This document shows, piece after piece, positions 1-11,980 of a stretch of 64,000 bases of DNA (the stretch's first letter is position 1; every line of letters begins with the position of its first letter). The position numbers were made by a program, and so were the translations under genes. Under the pieces are notes generated by a model. The model did not search any database. It was not told the origin of the DNA and saw nothing but the letters and a program-made list of their open reading frames with translations. Source of the DNA: Helianthus annuus (taxonomy: Eukaryota; Streptophyta; Magnoliopsida; Asterales; Asteraceae); assembly GCF_002127325.2 (NCBI RefSeq), contig NC_035443.2:122980922-123044921 (forward strand), in the 5' to 3' direction.

Positions 1-165
1 TAAGTTTTTGTGTAACTTCCAAGCAATAAATCTCCACCATACAAGTGTTGTAAGCAGGTTTAAAGCCTTGGGGAGGTGTTAACTTGCTCATCACACCAAG
101 AAATTTGCTTAAACAGCCCCCAAAGATCAAACAGTTTGCTGAAAATCATTTTCTGGTCGCTGGGC

Positions 166-205
166 TATTCAGGCGGCCCGCGTAAGCATGTGGGGTGGGC
201 TTACG
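166..205. repeat. CpG-rich inverted repeat
   Basis: CGGCCCGCGTAAGC is followed after a short G/T-rich spacer by GCTTACGCAGCCCG, an imperfect dyad of about 14 bp per arm. Comparable palindromes sit upstream of TATA boxes in several other LTRs of this window. Function unknown. Confidence 0.6.
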
Positions 206-416
206 CAGCCCGTGTGGGCTCCCCAGTTCAGCAAAGTTTCACATATTAATAGCTTTGGTCCCTGCACTTGATTTAAGCTCATTTCAGGCCCTTTTGACCC
301 CCGTTAAGCCATTTTCAAGGCTCTACAAGGTCAATAAAGTTTAGAGGACTCAAAATGTGCTCGGAAAACTCTCGGATGTCGGCTCGTTTGGTCGTACGGT
401 CGCGTTGTTCGTTAAA

Positions 417-592
417 TTACGACGAAACTCAAACGGACGTGAAAACGAACCAAATTAAGCGACGAATGGAATTTTTGCATGCCGATCACTAAAATAAAAA
501 TATTTTACGACGAAACTCAAACGGACGCAAAAACGAACCAAATTAAGCGACGAATGGAATTTTTGCATGCCGATCACTAAAATAAAAATAAT
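417..592. repeat. 88-bp tandem duplication
   Basis: Two adjacent copies (417-504 and 505-592), each starting TTACGACGAAACTC and ending in ACTAAAATAAAAATA plus a few bases. By eye only two or three positions differ. It lies inside the outer LTR. Confidence 0.85.
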
Positions 593-1405
593 TTAGTGTG
601 TACAAAAATTTTGGATGTCCAGATGTGGCCAGAACGTAAGATATGCGCGAAAATGCAAACTTACGTCGTTTTTTACACTTTTAGCCCCTGTAAGATCATA
701 TAAGCATGTTTTCGCACACCGAAACTATCAAAGATTATTTCTAAGCTATTTTTAGGTTATATATGGTATGTTTAGCTTATGATCAACTTCTGGATTGTAC
801 GTTTCCTTACGAAACGGCAGACTTTTGCAAGTTGACGCAAATAGTCCCTGCGAGCAAATAAACTTGTTTTTGCCATACCAAAGCCTTCAAAACTTATTTC
901 TAAGTTATGTAAAGGTTATTTAAGGTATGTTAAGCTTATGTTACTATTCCGGAGTGTTTGTAGCATTAAACTGATTACGTTTACGCACCAGTTCGCGTAT
1001 AACTTCACAGAAAGCAATATAGAGTTTAAAATCGATCAAAAATCAAAACGCGCATAAAAACAAACATAAATAACAAACATTGGGATCAAAACTCATTGTT
1101 TTATTAATATTGAATTGTCCAGAGTTTGTATAATGATATCACAAGGACAGATGTCACACTATGTTCAAAGTGCTAATATGTGGATGTCTTTATGTGTTTC
1201 CTTCGTTTTATATGCTATGTCTTATCAGTCTATTGCATGCTATTGCATCATGTGGATCCAAGGCTGACTAGGTTCCCCATGGCCATGGGTTGTAGCCTAG
1301 TATCGCCAACAGTATTAGACTTGCTTTTCGGGGCTTGAGACTAATGCATGCTACTGTCATGAGTCTATTGTTTAGTTTTGTTACGTATTGTAAATTGATT
1401 GTGTG

Positions 1406-1894
1406 TGTTGGACCGTTCTTTGACCCTAAACAGTCAGTAAAAGGCAGTTCATCTTCAGATACAAAGGCGGAATCAATGTAAATGAAGTTACACAGCTGTT
1501 CCTCTTAATTTCTTCTTTATAAACACTTTCTGAGTCGTTTTACAATGAATTCTGACAAAAATCCGGCAGCACCTTGACTCAGATTTCGCTCTAACTGTTA
1601 CATAAGCGAAATCACATACAGGTATTTATAGACTTCTGATTTCGCTCCAACAACATGTACCTATAAGCGAAACCCTATGAGTGAAGCCCCTAAATAACCG
1701 ATGAGCGAAACCTACTCTACAATTGTACACTGGAGCGAAATATCAACTACATGATTTCCCTTTTAATGACACCTATGTCATTATGAGCGAAATTAACATA
1801 TAAAAACCTATTTCGATTTCCGTGCTCCAATCTAACCTATCTAGACCTAAGACTCAATACAAAAGGTAGTCAACAGACATTTCATGCACCAACA
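1406..1894 (-). repeat. copia-1 3' LTR
   Basis: Starts TGTTGGACCG and ends CACCAACA on the plus strand, 489 bp. It matches the LTR at 14939-15426 with about eight differences by eye. It contains several copies of the motif GAGCGAAA/TTTCGCTC. Confidence 0.92.
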
Positions 1895-2075
1895 GACTCC
1901 CCCTTGGATGTTGACGAAGTCTTCGGCTCCGAGTCTTCAGTCTTGGTCTTTTCTCCAAGTTTGTCTTCACATCGTAAAAACTCTATCTTCACAGGTTCAG
2001 AATCACTTCCTGGCTCTATCTTCAAACTTCCCTTTGACTGTTGATCCAGACTCCCCCTTTCACTGACTCCCCCTC
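1895..2075 (-). promoter_or_regulatory. Polypurine tract and two further tract-like runs
   Basis: On the minus strand AAGGGGGAGTC abuts the 3' LTR (plus 1895-1905), the expected plus-strand primer site for reverse transcription. Two similar runs occur at 2049-2058 and 2064-2075. Only the LTR-adjacent one is in the canonical place. Confidence 0.75.
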
Positions 2076-3659
2076 TCAATATGCTAGAATCGGAGGTCTT
2101 GATCTGGTTCATGCTTTGACAATTAGCTTCCGTGGGAATGATGAAGTCCAAAACCTGTGTCTCAAACATCAAATATTACAAACTTATCTTTACACAAAAA
2201 CACACAGTCTATCAGTTCTAAAAATCCACTCAAGTATTCAGGTCCAAGTTAATGACCCTGATTACTCAATTAATCTACTAAGTCCAATTTAATGATCTTG
2301 GTTGATCTTTTGACAATGCAGACTGATCTTGTTTAACTTTTTTCAAACATTTTCTGAAAAATGTAACAAGCATCAAATTAATGAACTTGTTTTAACTTTG
2401 AAAAACACTCCAACTCTGTCAAAGTAAGCTCTCCTCATTCTTCAGCTCAGAACTTTTCCTGCATCTGCTTCAATCTTCGAGAATCCAACGATTAACTCTC
2501 CACTTTGGTTTGTCAAAAAAATAAAGCAGAAATAAAATCTTTTTGGATATTAATAAAGTGTTCTAAACTAAGAAATGAAATACAGAAACTTAAATTGCAG
2601 AATATAAAGAAATTAAACTATTTACAAACATATTTTTGGTGAGCGTGTCAGGGAATCATATCAGCTTTTCAGACAAATTACAAGTACCGTTAAGCTTCAT
2701 TTCATACTCAGACTTAAACAATTCACGTCGATTGTCGATATACTGATCCATCTTAAATTCTCACACAAATTTCAATTTAATTAGGATACGATTTAGATGT
2801 CTTATGAACTTAGCTCATTCACGTGTTCCACCTCTTGAATATACTCCCGTATCCAGAATCCCAAATATTCAGTCTTACAGGTGAGTATACCACAGATGAT
2901 ATCTGTCAGGGGTTAAATGCGAGGGCCGTGAGAGCTCAGGTCGATACTTCCGTATACGCAGAGAGATGACGGCTTCGACTTTTCGGTATGTCCCCTTTAG
3001 AGGATCTTTTAGTAACAACAGCAGCGACTATCAATTTTATTGTTTCATCAGCTTGCTGAGGGTGATGCTATGTTTCAAGCATTTGCAGAAAGTATTATTC
3101 GGGGACTAGGTCAGAACTTCCATTCAGCAGAAGTCCCGGAATAATACCCCAGATATCACTGAATATAAAGACCTAGTATCTCAGAATATGGGACCTTTCA
3201 AACGAGATTTCAGGGGTTACCTATATATCCAAGTAGTGTTCCCCACAAATTTCGCAAGTTTGAAATTTTAGGTTTATATCCTGAATAAATCTACTAAATG
3301 TGCAAAAACCTATCGACACATCATCAGCGAGACTGTTTAACTCATTTAATCTTTACAAATCTTTAGCATACTGTAATTGTCTAGCCGATGTACTTTCATT
3401 TTCCCTTTTTACACAAGCTCTTTTTCAGTTTTCTATTGTTTTTGGATTTTGAAATTTTATCATGTTTTTGTATTTTTGCATTTTTTACTGGGCAGATTGT
3501 TTCTCATCTTCATCCGCAACAGTACTCTCATCAACGCCAATTATGCCATCTGACACCGAAAGAAGCTTCATACTGTTCAGTTTTAACAAATATTTAAACC
3601 GATTTTTATCAAAAGCTTTGGTATGTAAATCAGCTTTCTGTTCATCAGTGTGGATTTTC
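2076..3659 (-). other. copia-1 region between pol and 3' LTR, no supported gene
   Basis: About 1.6 kb following the RNase H stop. Only short open frames occur, the longest being a low-complexity minus-strand frame overlapping the LTR, and none shows a domain. This position holds an envelope-like frame in some SIRE-type elements, but nothing intact is visible here. Confidence 0.5.
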
Positions 3660-4940
3660 TCAATTCGTATCAGCTTTTTTCAAAAAGTCGCGAATAAAGT
3701 GATGACGAATTTCGATGTGTTTAGTTTTAGCGTGATGTACTGGATTCTTTGTGATATTTATTGCGGCCTCATTATCAACAAAAAGAGGTGTGTTAAGAAA
3801 CTGCAAACCGTAATCGCGCATCTGTTGTTGTATCCACAGGATCTGAGAGCAGCAACTGCTAGCAGATATGTACTCCGCTTCACATGTAGATAGCGCCACA
3901 GACATTTGTTTCTTACACTGCCAGGTAACCAATCTAGGTCCAAAGAACTGGCATCCTGCAGTTGTTGATTTTGAATTGACTTTGCAGCATCCGAAATCCG
4001 AATCGGAATACCCTTCGAGCGTAAAATCGCCTGTTCTAGGATACCACAACCCCAATGAAGGAGTTCCTTTCAGGTAGCGTAATATCCTCTTCACAATAAT
4101 CATATGCGAAGCTCTCGGGTTAGATTGATATCTTGCTGCGAGGCACGTTGGGTACATGATATCAGGACGTGAAGCAATTAGGTACATCAAAGAACCTATC
4201 ATGGATCGATAAAACGTTTCATCAGCCCTGTCTCCGGTGAGATCTGGGTGAATCCCATGATTTGTTGCAAGTGGGGTAGCAACTGGAGTAGAACTTGACA
4301 TCCCAAATTTCTCTAGAATATCATGAACATACTTCGTCTGGTGAATGAAAATTCCCCCAGGTAGTTGTTCAACTTGTAGACCCAGAAAGAATTTCATCTC
4401 CCCCATTGTTGACATTTCAAATTTTTGCTTCATCACCTGTTCGAAATCTTTGCATAGATTCTCATTTGTCGACCCAAAAATTATATCGTCCACATAAATC
4501 TGAACTATCAGAAGATGCCCGTCGACCTCTTTAGTGAAGAGAGTGGCATCCACTTTTCCACGAATAAAACTATTGGCTAGTAGGTGTTGAGACAAAGTCT
4601 CGTACCAAGCTCTCGGGGCCTGGTGTAAACCATACAGCGCTTTGTCCAATAAGTAGACCTTGTTTTTGTGGATTAGGTCAGTAAAGCCCGGCGGCTGACC
4701 GACATAAACCTCCTCTTTAACCTTCCCAAAAAGAAACGCCGATTTTACATCTAACTGATATACTTTGAAGTTCTTCCAAGACGCAAATGCAAGGAAAATT
4801 CTGATTGCCTCTAGTCGAGCCACAGGAGCATAGACTTCTGTAAAATCAATCCCCTCCTGTTGACTAAAGCCCTGAACCACGAGTCGAGCTTTGTTCCTTA
4901 CAACAACTCCTCTGTCGTCTCTCTTACATTTAAATCCCAT
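3660..4940 (-). pseudogene. copia-1 reverse transcriptase and RNase H
   Basis: Open frame of 426 residues. The N-terminal half is a copia reverse transcriptase: ARLVVQGF and [11 protein letters not shown] near residues 20-45, QLDVKSAFL with a catalytic Asp, and the YVDD box in [10 protein letters not shown] near residue 150. The C-terminal half is RNase H, with [14 protein letters not shown] and DNEAAINI carrying the acidic residues. The normal N-terminal start of the domain lies in another frame in the upstream segment, so a frameshift near 4930 disconnects it from integrase. No start codon of its own is expected, because this is part of a polyprotein. Inactive as read. Confidence 0.92.
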
Positions 4941-5617
4941 TTTGTATTGATTTTCCTATGACCATCCGGCAAATCCACTAGCTTCCACACTCCCAACTTT
5001 TCAAACTGACTTAACTCTTCTTGCATCGCAATGACCGAAGAGTCTTCAGTAAGCGCCTCTTTGTAAGTTCGCGGTTCAATCTGCGAAATAAAACAACTTA
5101 ATGAAAATTCAGTTTGTAAAGGTGCTACTGTAGAATAAAAACATGTAAGGCCCTGGTCAATTTGACGTCTCGTGCGAACGCCTACTTGCAATTCTCCTAT
5201 TATCAACTCCTCTGGATGGTATGAAAGAGTTCGCGGCATTACTTCGCTTGGAACATCCACATCGCCTTCCAGATTAGTAACATTTTGATTTGCACCTTGT
5301 TCACTAATTTGGTTTATTTGACTTAAATCCTGAATCTGCTCCCCCTCAGAATCTGAATCCACATGATCAAAGATCGGCATGTTTTCAGCTTCTTGATTAT
5401 CATTCTCAACCGACTGATTATCTTGAGCAACTTCATTCTGTTGGACATCATCGTGTTCACCAGCATTACTCGGACCTGCTTCATCGTCATTTGAAGTTTC
5501 CCGTGGTCGCCTCGAATACTCAGCTGGGAACCTTTGCTGTGACTCGTACTCACGCAAAATATCCAATTCATCAAAGAAATCTTCTTCTTCTTCCTCTCTC
5601 ATATCAAACGAATCCCA
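4898..5617 (-). pseudogene. copia-1 integrase C-terminal extension and linker to reverse transcriptase
   Basis: Acidic, low-complexity segment rich in Glu, Asp and Gln (SDSEGEQ and similar), then EPRTYKEAL and MQEELSQFEK, the conserved lead-in to copia reverse transcriptase. It is in the same frame as the integrase segment but separated by one in-frame TAG at 5618-5620. It runs out of frame at about 4930, where the reverse transcriptase frame takes over. Confidence 0.8.
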
Positions 5618-6298
5618 CTACTTGTCATAATGGTATCGCCATGAATCTCCTGGACTTTGTGGCGGCATAGTATAACCTTGACATTCAACATTTGCAGCTT
5701 CAATAATCCGCTTCTCACTTGGAACGAAGACACGTCGCGGAGGACTTGAATAACCAACAAATATACCCTCAATGCACTTCGGACCAAACTTTCCATAAGG
5801 CTCTAGAACAGTACAAGGTGACCCGAACGGTTCAAGATACTTCAAATTCGGTTTGCGGTTATTGATTAGCTCAAAGCATGTTTTGTTGAACTTCTTGACA
5901 GTGAGAACTCTGTTGAGCGTATAGCATGCGGTGGAAACAGCTTCGGCCCAAAAATTAATCGGTAACTTTGAATCTGCGAGCATAGTTCTAGCCGTCTCGA
6001 TTAGTGTCCGGTTTTTGCGTTCTGCTACTCCATTCTGCTGCGGAGTGTACGGAGCACTAAACTCATGCAAAATACCTCTTTCATCACAAAATTCTTCCAT
6101 CTTGCTGTTCTTGAATTCAGTACCATTATCACTTCGAATTCTTTTGATACGCCTTTGGTACAGATTCTCAATTTTCTTGAACAACGCCATCAAACTGTCA
6201 AACGTTTTGTCTTTCGTCTTCAAGAAAGAAAACCACGAAAATCTGGAATAATCATCAGTAACCACAAGACAATTTATCTCCCGTAATACTCTTGACAT
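5618..6298 (-). pseudogene. copia-1 integrase catalytic core
   Basis: Integrase core of rve type with the DDE residues in context: VTDDYSRFSW (first Asp), RSDNGTEFKN (second Asp) and NGVAERKNRT (Glu). Then follow NFWAEAV and the copia signature FVGYSS. It inserts the cDNA into the genome. The frame shifts near 6270 relative to the upstream zinc-binding part, and ends at a nonsense TAG at 5618-5620. The protein would therefore not be made as a unit. Confidence 0.92.
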
Positions 6299-6718
6299 TC
6301 ACCGGACCAAACAAATCCATGTGAAGTCTCTCCAGGGGCCTTGAGACTGAATTAACTTGCTTTGTAGGGTGTGACTTTTTCTTCTGCTTGCCTTTAACAC
6401 AGCTAATGCACTCCCCTTCCAGATGAAAACCTTTGACATGAACTCCAAGAACTAAATCATTGTGCAGCAAGTGATTCATTTTTCTAAGATGTATATGTCC
6501 CATCTTCCGGTGCCACAATCTCGATTCTTTTTCAGTTGCTCTGGACACGAAACAATGAGCCTGACCCGTGGTTGTAGTAGCTACGCTCATATCCAACACG
6601 AACAGATCATTAACTCTCGGTGCCCTCATGATAATCCATTCCTCAGGGATAACAAATCCTGGTTTCAAGATCAAACATTCTTTATCAGTGAAGTGAGTGG
6701 TATACATCCTGTCACAGA
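6255..6718 (-). pseudogene. copia-1 pre-integrase domain (HHCC zinc site)
   Basis: LWHRKMGH, then H in MNHLL and C-x2-C in GECISCVKGK give the HHCC zinc finger that precedes copia integrase. Downstream SRPLERLHMDLFGPV is the usual entry to the catalytic core. The segment continues the protease frame after an in-frame TAG at 6720-6722. Confidence 0.88.
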
Positions 6719-6719
6719 T

Positions 6720-6950
6720 CTACGAGATACTCAGCAGATTGTTCTCCAGCTCAGCAATGTAGTTAACTCTCTCAAACGTCAAAATCCCGTTGGATAACGT
6801 TCCTTCACCAATAATCCTTCCTCCTTGATTACCCGCAAAACCAACATAACCTCCATTGATATTCTTCACATCATACAACAATGCAGTCTTCCCTGTCATA
6901 TGTCGAGACGCTCCACTGTCCATAATCCAGCGTGAGACTAATCTCGGAAG
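6720..6950 (-). pseudogene. copia-1 aspartic protease
   Basis: The active-site motif MDSGASRHMTG, preceded by a Trp-Ile, is characteristic of plant copia protease. GGRIIGEGTL and NNLLSIS match the C-terminal part of the domain. The domain reads into an in-frame TAG at 6720-6722 where the frame should continue into the pre-integrase domain. The protease would process the Gag-Pol polyprotein. Confidence 0.87.
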
Positions 6951-7041
6951 ATCCTACACATATAACAACATGATTCAAACACTTCAATAAGGATGCCGAT
7001 TCATGCTTCGCGATCAAGGAAGCTCCGGTAATTCTAACTGT

Positions 7042-8331
7042 TTAGTCGAACATTGTGTCCACCCAAGCCTCATTAGCCTTGGGTGTAACCTTGACACTTT
7101 TAACTCTCGCAATTTGAATTTTAAAGTTTTCAGCCTTCAGAGGTGGAAAATTTGCATCATAATCAATTTGAATTGAATCCTCAGAAGGTGAAATATTTTT
7201 CTCAGTTTTAGGTTTCCAAACTTGTTGAGATAATGCTACCCATTTGTAAAACTTGTCATTTTTAGTTACCACTTTCTTTACGGGTTCATTTTTCACTTTG
7301 GTGTTGTCATTTTTCACACTCTTTTTCTCAACAACCATTGGTGTTTTACCCTTCTCGTCAACTTTCTTCTTTTGAATCTTCACAGTTTCAGTCTTAGGCT
7401 TCACATTGGTACACTTTCGTGCAATGTGACCAACTTGATTACATCCAAAACATGTTCGAGTATCAACCACTCAACTTGTGCCTTCAGACTGAGCATGTGA
7501 AGCTCTCTTCTCAAAGAATTCTTCATTTGATTTTGAAAAAAATTCTTTCTCTTCATCAGCAAGTGAACTCGAACTGTTCACAAACTTTTTCTTTTCAACA
7601 AACCTCTTGTTTTGAACATTTCTCTTTTGATAACTCTTACCACCCTGATAACCACCCGACCAATTGTTTCGATTTTTGTTATTATAAAAACGTGGTGGAA
7701 CAACAGGTTTTTTGTAGTATGATTTATCTTTTTCAAAATTCATTTGTCTCTTTGTTTGACTCAGACTGTTCACTTCTGACATTTCAACTTCGACCAACTT
7801 GAAAACATTTGTTAACTTTTTCACATTCACATTCTCAATTGGAAACTCTGAATCCGAATACAACTTATCAGATCCCGACATCTTGTACATGACAAGAGTA
7901 AGTTCATCATTTAAGTTGTTTTTGGACTTTTGTTTCGGAATGTATTTATCCAAGAAACATCCATCATCTTCAGCTGAATCAGACATCAAAACACTTTCAG
8001 CTGTGCTCTTAACAATCTCTGTCTGAACACTATCATCAGATGATGAAGAAAAAGTAACATCAATGTTCTCCGGAAGTTTAACTTCATTCTCTTCCTCGAT
8101 TTCAACCAACCCAGATTGCTTTTTCGTATAATTTTCCAGAATCGGAGGTGGAACTCTATGAAAACCCACCCCAGTTCCATCAGAATAAACATCTTCGCCA
8201 GCTTTGTTTTTACCGATTGGTTTTGGAACAATGTGTTGCAAAACAAAGCTTGCGGAGTTGTAACTCTTAAGCTTCAACTAGATTCGCTCGTTTTCGATTT
8301 CAGCCTCTTGAACTTTAAGTTTCAGTTTAGC
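7042..8331 (-). pseudogene. copia-1 gag, third part with second CCHC zinc knuckle
   Basis: Continuation of gag downstream of the solo-LTR insertion. It is a Lys/Ser-rich low-complexity region, then a basic stretch, then the knuckle CFGCNQVGHIARKC (C-x2-C-x4-H-x4-C) near 7408-7449, which would bind RNA. In-frame stops occur at 8278-8280 and at the junction near 7471. A stop after VDTMFD at 7042 precedes protease. This is the second zinc knuckle of the same gag; the first is at about 13091-13142. Confidence 0.8.
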
Positions 8332-8915
8332 TGTAACACCTCGGAAATTCCTGTCCAATAAAATAAAGACACGTGTCATGAGAGACAAACGTGTCAGGAA
8401 AACCGGATCAAATAAAAAGATGAATGGTAGGATTTTAAAAGAAAGGGCGTCATGTTATTTAAAAATACCTCTGAACGACCCAAGGGCGACATGTTATTAA
8501 AATACCTCTGAGCGACCCAAATTTATAAATCCCAAGATCCTTAAATCGTTTGATAAACATCTTATATATTAACCGGTTGTTTCTAAATAAATGAAGTTCC
8601 ATCTTTTATATGGAATTTGGATTGTTAGGAATGTTACTACTAAAATGCTGAATTAAATCCTTGTATAAAAGGAATTGGAAGTAGTTAATTAGCTTGTTCA
8701 ACTATTATGAGAATTCAAGACTTTCTTGTAATTTCCGTCACCTTAAAATCCCACAAGAATCCAAATTGAGGGGGAAGCATGAAAGAAGGCATGCAAGCAT
8801 ACAAGGTCTGAGTTCATGGACCCTACACTGCAGTAAAAGCATGAGGAATCCGACACTACTCAATTGCATGGTCAATACTTTGAAGTTTGTAACATTTTTG
8901 GCTTCTGACCATTGG

Positions 8916-9062
8916 TTACGGACCGTAAGGGTCATGGCTTACGGTCCGTAAGGGGGTACCTGGGTGATTTCAGCAAAGGTCGGTTACGGACCGTAACTGT
9001 TTCAGCATACGGTCCGCAAGAGGAGCTTACGGACCGCAAGGCCTTAAGCTTACGGTCCGTAA
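8916..9062. repeat. Array of six TTACGGACCGTAA palindromes
   Basis: Copies at 8916-8928, 8939-8951, 8984-8996, 9008-9019, 9027-9039 and 9050-9062, the fourth and fifth with one or two changes. Each is a near-perfect 13-bp dyad centred on one base, and forms with central A or T alternate. The array ends about 180 bp upstream of the TATA box, so it is placed like an upstream promoter element of the LTR. Confidence 0.85.
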
Positions 9063-9238
9063 GGCTGTCGCTGGCAGCAGGTTTTGGACAGCTGCCTGTT
9101 TAGCCTATTGCACCGACTTAAAATGGTGGTTTTCGAAACAAGGGTCTTGCTAGGCAGTATTTAGCCCTCTAGGGACACCTGGGGTGATCACACAACAATT
9201 GTAGACTTGCATGTCTTGATCTTAAGCTCATTTGTGCA

Positions 9239-9248
9239 CTATATAAGG
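9239..9248 (+). promoter_or_regulatory. TATA box of the solo LTR
   Basis: CTATATAAGG, followed about 30-50 bp later by a C/T-rich stretch suitable for a transcription start. It gives the plus orientation of this LTR. Confidence 0.55.
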
Positions 9249-11980
9249 GGCATGAGTTGTAACCATTTGGACATTCTTTTGCATCTTCACTTCTGGAGCA
9301 CCTGGACAGTTATCAAGTTTTTCTTAGGCTCCATAAACCTTCTTAGGACTCTTGTAAATGTCCTTAACCTCCCTTAATCCATTTTAGCTTAGTTAATTAG
9401 CTAAAAGTCAAACCATCGTAATTAAGGTTTGACTTCGAGATTAGTCCATAATTACTCAGTTAAATCTCGAATTAAAAATAACTATAAGTAGGTAATTATG
9501 TGGGTAACAAACCCTTAAAAGGGTATTTCCAGATTCCCACTCTAACCATGTTAATTGTCGAGTCAAAGTATACTTTAAAAAGTCAACAGAATGATTAAAT
9601 CCAAATAAATGCATAATTAGCAATGTAGGATACATGCAACCTGTTTGATCATTAACATGGTAACTAATGTAAGAACATGTCCCAACATGTTCAACTCGAC
9701 AATTTTCGGTTTAGACCCGGTTTGGAACCAAAAGTCGCATACTTTGACTTTCGCTTTGACTTTCAGTTCTGACCCGTTTTAGCCAAGATTAGGAATGCCT
9801 TAGAGCTTCTTTTGGACCTAGTAACATGTTGGTATAACCTCCTGTGATTATACGGCTTGGTTCACTAGTTGTCTAATTATTATGCAAGCTTCCGTTAAAT
9901 GCCTATATGTTGACTATTATGCCCAATTGTCCTTAAAATATGATTTTTGAAAATGTAAAAGAGTAAACATCTTAGTTACTGAATTATAAACTTGTACCCA
10001 AAGTTTGACATCAGTTTGAGGTCTAGATTAAGAGTTATGCTCATTAGCGTAATTAGAAGCTTTCTTAGTAAATAATTAGCGTAATTTGCGTATAGCCTAA
10101 CTAAACCCAAATTTTATATCAAAACTTTATACCCACTGATATATAATAATATTTTGGGATTTTTAAATATTTTTATTTATTTTTAGATTGAGCATAACTT
10201 AGAGTTCTAAGCTTATTTCGGTAATTGCCGGTTATGCCCTTTTTGGCTACAAAATGAGTTATAAATCCTTTTGACCTCAAACCTTTTTCTACTGATTTGT
10301 TATGATAAATATATTATTTTAAGCCTTCTGGAATTATAAAAATATCAGCTTTTCTTTAAAAACCCGGAAATGGCTCCAAATCGCCTTTTTAGGCATTTTT
10401 ACTACATAGTATGTGTCAAAACTAGTTTATATATGTAAGGGTCAATACCTACTGATATATTTAGTAAATTTTTATGTAATAACAGTAAACTAAGGTTTCA
10501 AACTCAGATTTCCAGTTTTGACCTTTTAGGCTTATGTGAAATTACCAAAATGCCCTTTCGGTGCATAAGATGGTTATAATTAATAAAATTCACATATATT
10601 TGATACTATATTGTTATAACAAAGTTAACTAAGTATATTTACTGATTTATTCAGATATATAACTCAGAATGTTAGTTTAACTCTTTTATACCCTTTTAAA
10701 TGACCAAAACGCCCTTATGAGGTGTAATTTGAGTTTAAAATCATTTGGGGCATAATAGGACATATCTTACTGATATCACAACATATTTGGTGCATATAAT
10801 CTCAGGAAACTTGTATATGATTTATATGGTTACCCGTTACGCATTTTCGCGTTCGGGTCGACTTATGTAACTAGTTTACGCATAATAGCCGAGACGGGTC
10901 AAACCATATCATCTTTGTCTCAAAATCCAGAATGTACTTAGTTTACCCATAATATACAAGTCTCCAAACTTTTTGGGTCGAAATCACATTCCTTCCCGGT
11001 TTTCGCCTTCCATGCGATTAAACCGTATTTATTCCTTGAAACTAACTGGTCTAAGCTTAGGCTATATTAAAAGACCCGTTAAGATTCTAATAGGTTATTA
11101 TAAACCTTCGTTCCAGAATAGGAGACCAGTAAAATACACTTGCATTTGCTTATTGTGGTTTTATACTTGCTCAGGTAAATACTTTTAACTTATTTTCCCT
11201 TATACGGGCTTAGGGTACGGTATATAAAATACCGCTTGGTCGGGCAATTGACCCTAACTCATTAGTAGTTGGGTATTATCAATGTGACCCGTTTAAAAAC
11301 TGGTTTTGTTTGTTTTACGCCTTTGGGAGCTTAATGACCATGTCCCTGATATCCTTGGCATCATTTTACGAAATGGCCACGACCGTGACACGCGGGTGTA
11401 GGCGTACACCCGAAAATGTGTCCATATTTATTAAGGTATAACCGTTGGTTTTCCCGCCGTGGTTTTATACTATGTGGTGTGTCAATTAACCTTAAACCCG
11501 GCACGAACCGGGCGACTGAACGCATAACGAACATGTAATTCTTTTACAAGTTTAGATTTGATTAATTATCCCAAGTTATAAAGAGTTTGTGCCATGTGCA
11601 TTCAAATCAATTTTTAAAATGTTTTCAAAATGAGTCAGTTAAATTGTATTTACCAGTGTAAACTAACGTATTTTCCCTAAAAAGATTAAGTGCAGGTTCT
11701 ACACGAAATAGGTTGGCCACTCCTTAGCATCGTTAGAGTCTCACAAGCTTGGATGCCATTATCTGTTGAACAATTTCTTCTTTTTATTTTGATCCGCCTG
11801 TGGATCTATTTCAGCTACAATGTGATACTTGAATATTACACTTTGTTTGGTTGAAATAAATCTATCTTTATGCTTCCGATGTGCATTATAATTTGTGTTG
11901 TTTGACTATGATGATATCAACTACGTCACGATACTCCCCCACTGGCCCACCAGTGACACGTGGAAATTAGGGGTGTGACA

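Larger units (their letters stand above)
1..1405. mobile_element. Gypsy-like LTR, part left of the copia-1 insertion
   Basis: Non-coding sequence that continues at 15432-15851 once copia-1 is removed. The right part ends in GGGTGTGACA, a typical chromovirus or gypsy LTR terminus, so this looks like one long LTR whose start is outside the window. It holds a CpG-rich inverted repeat at 166-205, an 88-bp tandem duplication at 417-592 and two diverged copies of a stretch ending in GGTATGTT(T)AGCTTATG near 741-782 and 901-943. No coding region is visible. Identification as gypsy rests on the terminus and style, not on a pol gene. Confidence 0.5.
8332..11980. mobile_element. Solo LTR of a gypsy-type element inserted in copia-1 gag
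   Basis: Starts TGTAACACC and ends GGGTGTGACA, flanked by the perfect 5-bp duplication TTAGC at 8327-8331 and 11981-11985. Removing 3,649 bp plus one duplication rejoins the gag frame exactly. No internal coding region is found, so it is read as a recombined solo LTR of a long-LTR gypsy family, probably a chromovirus. A plus-strand TATA box (CTATATAAGG) lies at 9239-9248. Loosely repeated stretches containing AAAATGCCCTT-like words occur near 10225, 10545 and 10700. Confidence 0.85.

Noticed and set aside
3462..3893. 143-codon plus-strand frame
   Set aside because: Shadow of the copia-1 RNase H on the other strand.
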